Source: Lepisosteus oculatus
Lineage: Eukaryota; Chordata; Actinopteri; Semionotiformes; Lepisosteidae
Assembly (NCBI RefSeq): GCF_040954835.1
Contig: NC_090696.1
Location: forward strand, 68,199,722 to 68,263,721
DNA length: 64,000 bases
Direction: 5' to 3'
Below, piece after piece: positions 59,901-64,000 of this stretch. How positions within the stretch are numbered: the stretch's first letter is position 1; every line of letters starts with the position of its first letter. Made by a program: the position numbers and the translations under genes. A model generated the notes under the pieces. That model saw only the letters and a list, made by a program, of their open reading frames with translations, ran no database searches and had not been told where the DNA came from.

Positions 59901-62900
59901 CTAGTGGTACAAGTGATACAGTGAAGCTCAGAGTGTACAAGTCACTATTGGATTCCACATCCTTCTGAGGCAATAACTGCATGCAGACTGCGGCCCAAAC
60001 TCACTGGTCGGTGCTCCAGGGAGTCCGGAGCTCATCCTGGAAGCACAGGGTGTGTGGCAGAATTAATCCCCGGATGCAACACCAGTCCATTGCGGAACAC
60101 AAGTACTCTATAATACCCAGGGAAAACCCTCAAGGAGAACATGCTTACCTCACACCCAGGACCCAAGACCCATGGTAGTGTCTATTAATAAATGTGTTTT
60201 ATTCAACAATAATAATAATAATTCTGCACACATAAAACCAAGTTAGCTCATGAATAAGAGGAAATTTCCCTTGAATCAGTGTGTGAAGCCCACTGTGACA
60301 CTGCAAAGGTTAAGCAGTGGAAAGTCATGCACTGGTTTTTCTTTTTCGCAGAAACACCTGAGCCAGGTCGTTTTTTTGGCTCTCTTTTGCATCTGTGTTT
60401 GTTATAAACGTGTGCACTTTGAAGCTCGGTAGCTTCAGGTCTAAAACGTTTCAGATCTGCTGTCTCACTGTGCCTCCTGCTGCTCTGATCGTCCACCATG
60501 ATAACGAAGTACTCTAGTGGCAAGCGTCTACTGAAAAGGTAGTTTTTTTTTCATAACCTGCTTTTTTGAGACACGCAACGACAGGAAATAGGGGGGCAGA
60601 AACCCAGAAACAAATGATACTTCAATTGAAAAGGCAGTAAGAACCTGCAGATTTCAGAGAAAGAGAGAACCATTTTGACAAAAACTATCCACGAGAAAAA
60701 TGGGAAGGTTCCCAGGGCTTTGTTTCAACTGCAGAAAGTTCTGACTTTACTTCCCCTTAAGCCATTTAGCATGGTAGTGAGAGTTCCGGGCCTTGTAAGC
60801 AAATGGACAAGAGTTACTAAAGGGAACCAAAACAAGGAAGGACACAAAAGGAGATCACTTACTTTCTTCCAGCAGCTGGTAGGAGAGAGCTGCCTGCCTC
60901 TGGCGCTCCTGGGAAGATGACAGAACGTTTTCACGCACACAGAAATGCAAACCGCAGGGCCTGCTGGCCCCAGGAAATCACCCTACCACATCAGGGTCTC
61001 TCACCAGGTCAGTGAATTTTAGTACGTAAAGAAGTAAGTGTGGGATCACTTGGAATGAACACCTAGACAACATAAAGCAGTGCAGTTAACTAAGCTGATC
61101 GAAACTTTACCATTCATAGGACAGTGAGATACGAGCTCAATATAGTCAAGGCTGGTCTATACGAAATAAGACCAGATTTCAAAGTTAAGGATCTTTCCCT
61201 GTTCTAGTATCAGATATCGAAGCGTGCATTTTGACCATGCTGGATGGATCACCACCTGAAGCGATTTTTTAGCAATCCCCCCCCCATTTTAAGCAGGTCA
61301 CGGTACGTGCTCAGCTGATGTTTGCTTCGACTGCATGGAATAACTGGCGGTAAAAAAAAAAAACATCACGGCTTCCATGAAAATATTGACATTGTCAACG
61401 CAATTCCACAGACAACCTGAGAGGAAAGGCAGAGCCTTGAACTGAGGTGTTGCAGAAGATGGCGTGACTGAAGGCCAAGAGGTCAGTGCTGCACATTCTG
61501 AGGCCAAACCACTCTTATCACACAGCACTGCAGCAACCTGCTCATTAAATATTTACATAATAATCAGCAGCATCAATACACTGATGTATATATACAGGTG
61601 ATACACTCATTATTTCTCCCTTGCTTTTGAACTTTTTGAATATATTCTAAACAAATATGGTCAAATTTGACATTGAATACCTATACGAGAATATTCAGGA
61701 GTGTTTTTTGTAACATTCTGAACAAAAATAAAGTTCAAAACGAAACAATGCTCGTCTCGTACAAAACAAAAACTCCCACCAACCTGAATAGTATCCTTCC
61801 ATTTCTGGTGCAGCAGTTTTGCCAGGTTCAGGTCAATTTGGACAACACAATCTTCTAAAGATAAAGCCCCTTGAAAACAAACCAAAGGCAATGTACAAAG
61901 CTGTAAATGTTTGCTGAAACGAAGGCTAAAATACCTGTTTGGAGAGAACGAGATCAATCGACACAAAATGCATCTGACACCTTCCTAAAAAAATCAATGC
62001 CTTCATTTATTAACTGGCTTGGTCCCCAAACACTTTTCTGATAGAGGCTCTGCACAAAATGTTGGATCTGCGTTACCTAGGACCCTGATGACTTGGTCAT
62101 TAAAAATCCCACCGAACTGTTCATAAGACTGGGGGATGTTAATCCTGTGACAATGGCCTTAAACGATCTACCCCCCTACATCTCCTCCTGAATTGAACTG
62201 GTGAAGTAATTCCTTGCTTCGCCAGCCAATCTGTCGTGCAGTGGGGCTGCTGGTACGGACTGGTTACCGCGAGTCACCCCGATGGGTGCTGCACTTCAGT
62301 GGTGGATGTAATGTGTTCCCTTCCTATACATGAAGCTTTGGGTTGAAAGGAGCTAGACAAAGGGAAGCAGTAATTATTCATTACAAATACGTCCTCCACC
62401 AACCACACCCTGGGACACATCTGGGTTTCCCTAAATGTTTCCAAGCCTGCGATATACCGTACGGAAAACTCAGCCTTCTGCAAAGTGTCCTGCATGACAT
62501 GCAAGCACTGCTGCGCTGGGGATCTTGGTATTATCTTGGGTGTGTCAAAGATGTTCATGTTAATACACCCACAGCAAGCACCACCGAGGTACAATACGGA
62601 GAATAGCAGCTCAACTGAAGCACACGGAACAAACAAAAGTTTCCATTTGTTTTTCCATCACACGATTGTAATGTTTTATTCATTTTTGTATCTTTGCAAA
62701 TTTTGAATGTGCTTTTCCCCCCCCCCAAGCGCACTTCGCACATCGGTGCGGTTTTGTCAGGTCGCAGACTTTATGCTGCAGAAACACGCTTCAGTTCACC
62801 CGCCCTGACTCTCCCAACTCAACACAAAGGAGCGAGTCCTCCTTACCCGGGTCAATGCCCACAGATCCAAACAGGTCGCTGAGCTGGAAGGCCAGTTCAG

Positions 62901-64000
62901 CGGGTAAGCGCAGCTCCAGGGTCTCGATATCAAGCGCCTGCTGCGTCCTCTCAGGTGGCTGCTTGGCCGGACTGTGTTCTTTCCTCACTTCAGGGGCCGG
63001 AACAGAACTAGGAGGAGCCAGGAGTGCCCCTGCCTCAGCCCATTCCTCCGGCACCGCCCCACAGCCCTCTGCCTCATCCAGCGCACCCAGGCCTGCGCCC
63101 AGATTTTCATGCAGATCTAGTATTTCATCCAGCTCGCTTGGATTCTGAGTCTTGGATTTGTCCTCCCTTTCACCTCCTCCCTCTGTTGGCTTCAGCTCGG
63201 GCGGCTGCTCACGGTCGCTGGGCTCAGCTGTGGACTGACCGACAGAATGCTCTACTGCCTCTGTGGGCAGCTCACTCGGGCAGCCCTCCACAACTTGTTG
63301 CCAGCCCCTTTCCCCATGACAGCCTTCATCCAGAAGCTCCAGAGAAGACGCAAGACCAGGACTCCCTTCATCCTTAGCATCTCCGACATCACTGCTAGTT
63401 ACCTCTGCCGGTGTTCTTGAATGCTGGTCACCAGGGACACTCTGAACGCTTGATTCATCCCACTGTGCGCAGGGCCAGGCATCAGAATCGGAACCTCCCA
63501 CGGACCACAGCTCAGGCTGTCTCCTCACCTGGTCGGGACACAGTATCTCATCTTCTTTGAAAAGCTGCTCACCGGAATCTAACAGCAAATTAGTGGTCCA
63601 CTCCATGTCCTGGTTGCATTTCTCGTACAGGTCCTTCAAGACGTCAAAGGACACCAATTTAAAGTGCTCACTGAGGATTTGTAGGTTTTTCAGCTTGTCT
63701 TCGGTGCTTAACTCGGTTTCTTCCACTTGCGTGCCTTTATCGTGCACAACCCTGTAGGGCACTTCCTGGCTCTCGAGACTCACCGCGGGCTTTGGCTGAA
63801 AGTTGGTGGAATTCCCCTGAAACACCACCAGCCCAGAAACATCCAAACCGTGTTTGTTGGCCTTCCAGAGCAGAGTGAAATCGTGTGGCATCGTCTGGGT
63901 CGAGATGCTAGCAGTGCTGTCTGGAGCAGCACTGTCAAACGGGGTCGCCCGAGGAGAATCTTTCGAGGACTCTGGAGAAGCGGGGCAGTTATTCGGAAAC
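50929..64000 (-). CDS. n4bp2: N4BP2, NEDD4-binding protein 2 (5' part outside window)
   Basis: Large protein with polynucleotide-kinase, CUE and Smr nicking-nuclease domains in the family; it binds NEDD4 and BCL3. Coding exons here, 5' to 3': 62847-64000 (open at the edge), 61784-61869, 60863-60908, 59548-59744, 59051-59172, 57753-57876, 56403-56582, 55535-55703, 53226-53349, 50929-50974. All borders are GT/AG and phases agree. Domains seen: CUE-like helix pair (LYEKCNQDMEWTTNLLLDSG), a long acidic Ser/Glu/Pro-rich linker, DUF1771 (DYADFRAEAILQHRKQQ), then Smr with LDLHGLHVDEAL and ITGRGNRSQGG, ending FTEPKPGLLLISLR and stop. The kinase domain lies off the right edge. Identity rests on the domain order, human-like residues and the RHOH/CHRNA9 neighbours. 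Confidence 0.94.
51780..51960 (-). mobile_element. Decayed SINE with L2-like tail
   Basis: Minus strand shows aaagcactttggtgtgaaaa then gccccatataatgg (L2-like tail), and the plus strand keeps gggactcacttcagccacca. The head is not identified. Confidence 0.5.
51997..52280 (-). mobile_element. tRNA-derived SINE with 12-bp target duplication
   Basis: Minus strand begins ggagctgtgttggctcagat (A box), then cccgggttcgaccccaggta (B box), and a body ending ggcctgaaagggtccctacc. TTACTAATTAAG flanks it on both sides (51985-51996 and 52281-52292). It is in sense with N4BP2 and lies deep in the intron. Confidence 0.82.
52853..53145 (+). repeat. Left arm of inverted repeat around Smr exons
   Basis: Reverse complement of 55994-56287, with about ten differences and a 1-base length difference. 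Runs from ttaatgaataattaagtaat to cggtttgtggagcca. The nearest coding base is about 80 bases away. Confidence 0.9.
53226..53349 (-). CDS. n4bp2: N4BP2 exon: Smr domain second half
   Basis: 124 nt. Completes G|AG (Glu), then CQRSGGKPHLSVITGRGN and RSQGGVARIKPAVIDYL, ending HHDF plus AG. The TGRGN loop is a conserved Smr active-site feature. Acceptor cttgctAG, donor CAG|GTGAGCC. Confidence 0.94.
53350..55534 (-). other. N4BP2 intron within the Smr domain
   Basis: AT-rich. No repeat is recognised. A CTCF-like aataggtggcgctct occurs on the minus strand near 54933-54948 (12 of 14 core positions). Confidence 0.6.
55535..55703 (-). CDS. n4bp2: N4BP2 exon: DUF1771 end and Smr first half
   Basis: 169 nt, phase 0 start GHLHGQRMKEAHRRAALRIF, then NVLDLHGLHVDEALRHLK, ending KMA plus G. 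LDLHG is the Smr signature. Acceptor ctctgcAG, donor CAG|GTCAGAG. Confidence 0.95.
55994..56287 (-). repeat. Right arm of inverted repeat around Smr exons
   Basis: Mirror of 52853-53145; lies in the intron between the two DUF1771-coding exons. The spacer between arms is 2848 bp. Confidence 0.9.
56403..56582 (-). CDS. n4bp2: N4BP2 exon: DUF1771 domain
   Basis: 180 nt, exactly 60 codons in phase 0: KKVARETEAAGLFQDTEDPD, YADFRAEAILQHRKQQ, ending DVATFYAQQ. Helical, charged; DUF1771 usually precedes Smr. Acceptor attcccAG, donor CAG|GTAGGCC. Confidence 0.93.
56583..57752 (-). other. N4BP2 intron
   Basis: About 1.2 kb, AT-rich with a few GC-richer patches; nothing recognised. Confidence 0.6.
57753..57876 (-). 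CDS. n4bp2: N4BP2 exon
   Basis: 124 nt. Completes AA|C (Asn), then YSLEQTEQFLKSVLDEGPVK and TVVAQDVAQ, ending LVKEK. Acceptor cctcacAG, donor AAG|GTAGGCC. NYSL followed by a helix with FL.SVL resembles the human protein in this place. Confidence 0.92.
58165..58560 (+). mobile_element. 5S-derived SINE, decayed and 3'-truncated
   Basis: Head cagcccactgaagcccagca, then ggccagtacctggatgggaa, body ggtcagtaaaaatccctgtg and gaattggcttcatcaccctg; stops before the tail. Its CTCF-like site is mutated. In an N4BP2 intron, antisense. Confidence 0.85.
59051..59172 (-). CDS. n4bp2: N4BP2 exon
   Basis: 122 nt: SKLNRDLDRKNGAALLKEQE then LYKMFPTIDRHFLLDIFRDN plus AA. The FPTIDRHFLLDIF...N stretch has CUE/UBA-like spacing. 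Acceptor gctcttcAG, donor CAA|GTAAGG. Confidence 0.93.
59548..59744 (-). CDS. n4bp2: N4BP2 exon
   Basis: 197 nt. Completes A|GT (Ser), then AGLWIDSQTDRLRRTGW, later DSVLFMDHWSTPMPHVSLRD and IMLEEQALQEHLEK. Acceptor ttttccAG, donor AAG|GTACGAC. Confidence 0.9.
60000..60175 (-). mobile_element. V-SINE-like fragment, strongly decayed
   Basis: Weak landmarks: gagtccggagctcatcctgg, gcaacaccagtccattgcgg and aggagaacatgcttacctca. Confidence 0.5.
60863..60908 (-). CDS. n4bp2: N4BP2 46-nt exon
   Basis: ERQRQAALSYQLLEE plus the first base of a Ser codon. Acceptor cttcccAG, donor GAAA|GTAAGT. A very short exon, supported by exact phase on both sides. Confidence 0.88.
61784..61869 (-). CDS. n4bp2: N4BP2 exon
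   Basis: 86 nt. Completes G|GG (Gly), then ALSLEDCVVQIDLNLAKLLH and QKWKDTIQ. Acceptor tttcaAG, donor CAG|GTTGGTG (a weaker donor). Confidence 0.92.
62092..62325 (+). mobile_element. Decayed SINE body related to the 5S-SINE family
   Basis: Keeps ttggtcattaaaaatccca, then after a diverged middle gggtgctgcacttcagtggt and ggatgtaatgtgttccc. No head and no tail. Confidence 0.55.
62847..64000 (-). CDS. n4bp2: N4BP2 large exon (3' part): CUE-like segment and acidic linker
   Basis: Frame is open from the window edge; the ATG at 63889-63891 is an internal Met. Contains the CUE-like segment (SEHFKLVSFDVLKDLYEKCN), a long Glu/Asp/Ser/Pro-rich linker, and RLPAELAFQLSDLFGSVGID, ending P plus G. Donor CCGG|GTAAGG. 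Confidence 0.94.

Noticed and set aside
63024..63377. 117-aa plus-strand Pro-rich frame
   Set aside because: Antisense shadow of the N4BP2 acidic linker exon.

Overview
The window is vertebrate nuclear DNA, most likely from a ray-finned fish. It carries split genes with GT/AG introns, a high load of interspersed repeats, and three genes in an order I recall from human 4p14 (N4BP2, RHOH, CHRNA9). The SINE set (5S rRNA-headed SINEs with an L2-like 3' tail, V-SINE-like tRNA SINEs, Tc1 fossils, a Penelope-like element) would fit a non-teleost such as gar or bowfin. That last step is a guess, because no database search was possible.

Layout. All three protein genes lie on the minus strand. CHRNA9 (nicotinic acetylcholine receptor alpha-9) occupies 1-5809; its signal-peptide exon is inside and its 3' end runs off the left edge. 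RHOH, a GTPase-deficient haematopoietic Rho protein, is one intact coding exon at 25800-26372. N4BP2 fills 50929-64000; its stop codon, Smr nuclease domain, DUF1771 domain and a CUE-like segment are inside, and its 5' half is beyond the right edge. All coding exons were phased by hand. Every junction tested has GT/AG borders and keeps frame, so I see no sign that the genes are broken. They share a neighbourhood but no pathway: cochlear/synaptic ion channel, lymphocyte signalling, and DNA/RNA-linked nuclease.

The rest is non-coding and rich in repeats. The most striking block is 7877-11261. Two 993-bp inverted arms that appear perfectly identical face each other across a 1.4-kb core, which holds a 5'-truncated Penelope-like element with an uninterrupted GIY-YIG endonuclease reading frame. 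Each arm includes part of a 5S-derived SINE that carries a CTCF-like motif and a 19-bp hairpin that looks like a local template switch. A second unusual block, 41381-46078, is a two-copy 1.4-kb tandem unit with six tRNA-like modules, followed by about 36-38 copies of a 47-bp minisatellite built from mixed unit variants. Other clear elements are a solo LTR with a 5-bp target duplication (15412-15892), a decayed Tc1-like transposase (about 23089-23690), an L2-type LINE 3' end (34226-34760), and tRNA-derived SINEs with perfect 9-bp and 12-bp target duplications. In N4BP2 a second inverted repeat of about 293 bp brackets the two main Smr exons, an arrangement known to favour exon circularisation.

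Limits: coordinates of decayed repeats are approximate by tens of bases. Identity statements come from reading by eye. Untranslated exons, poly(A) sites and promoters are tentative.
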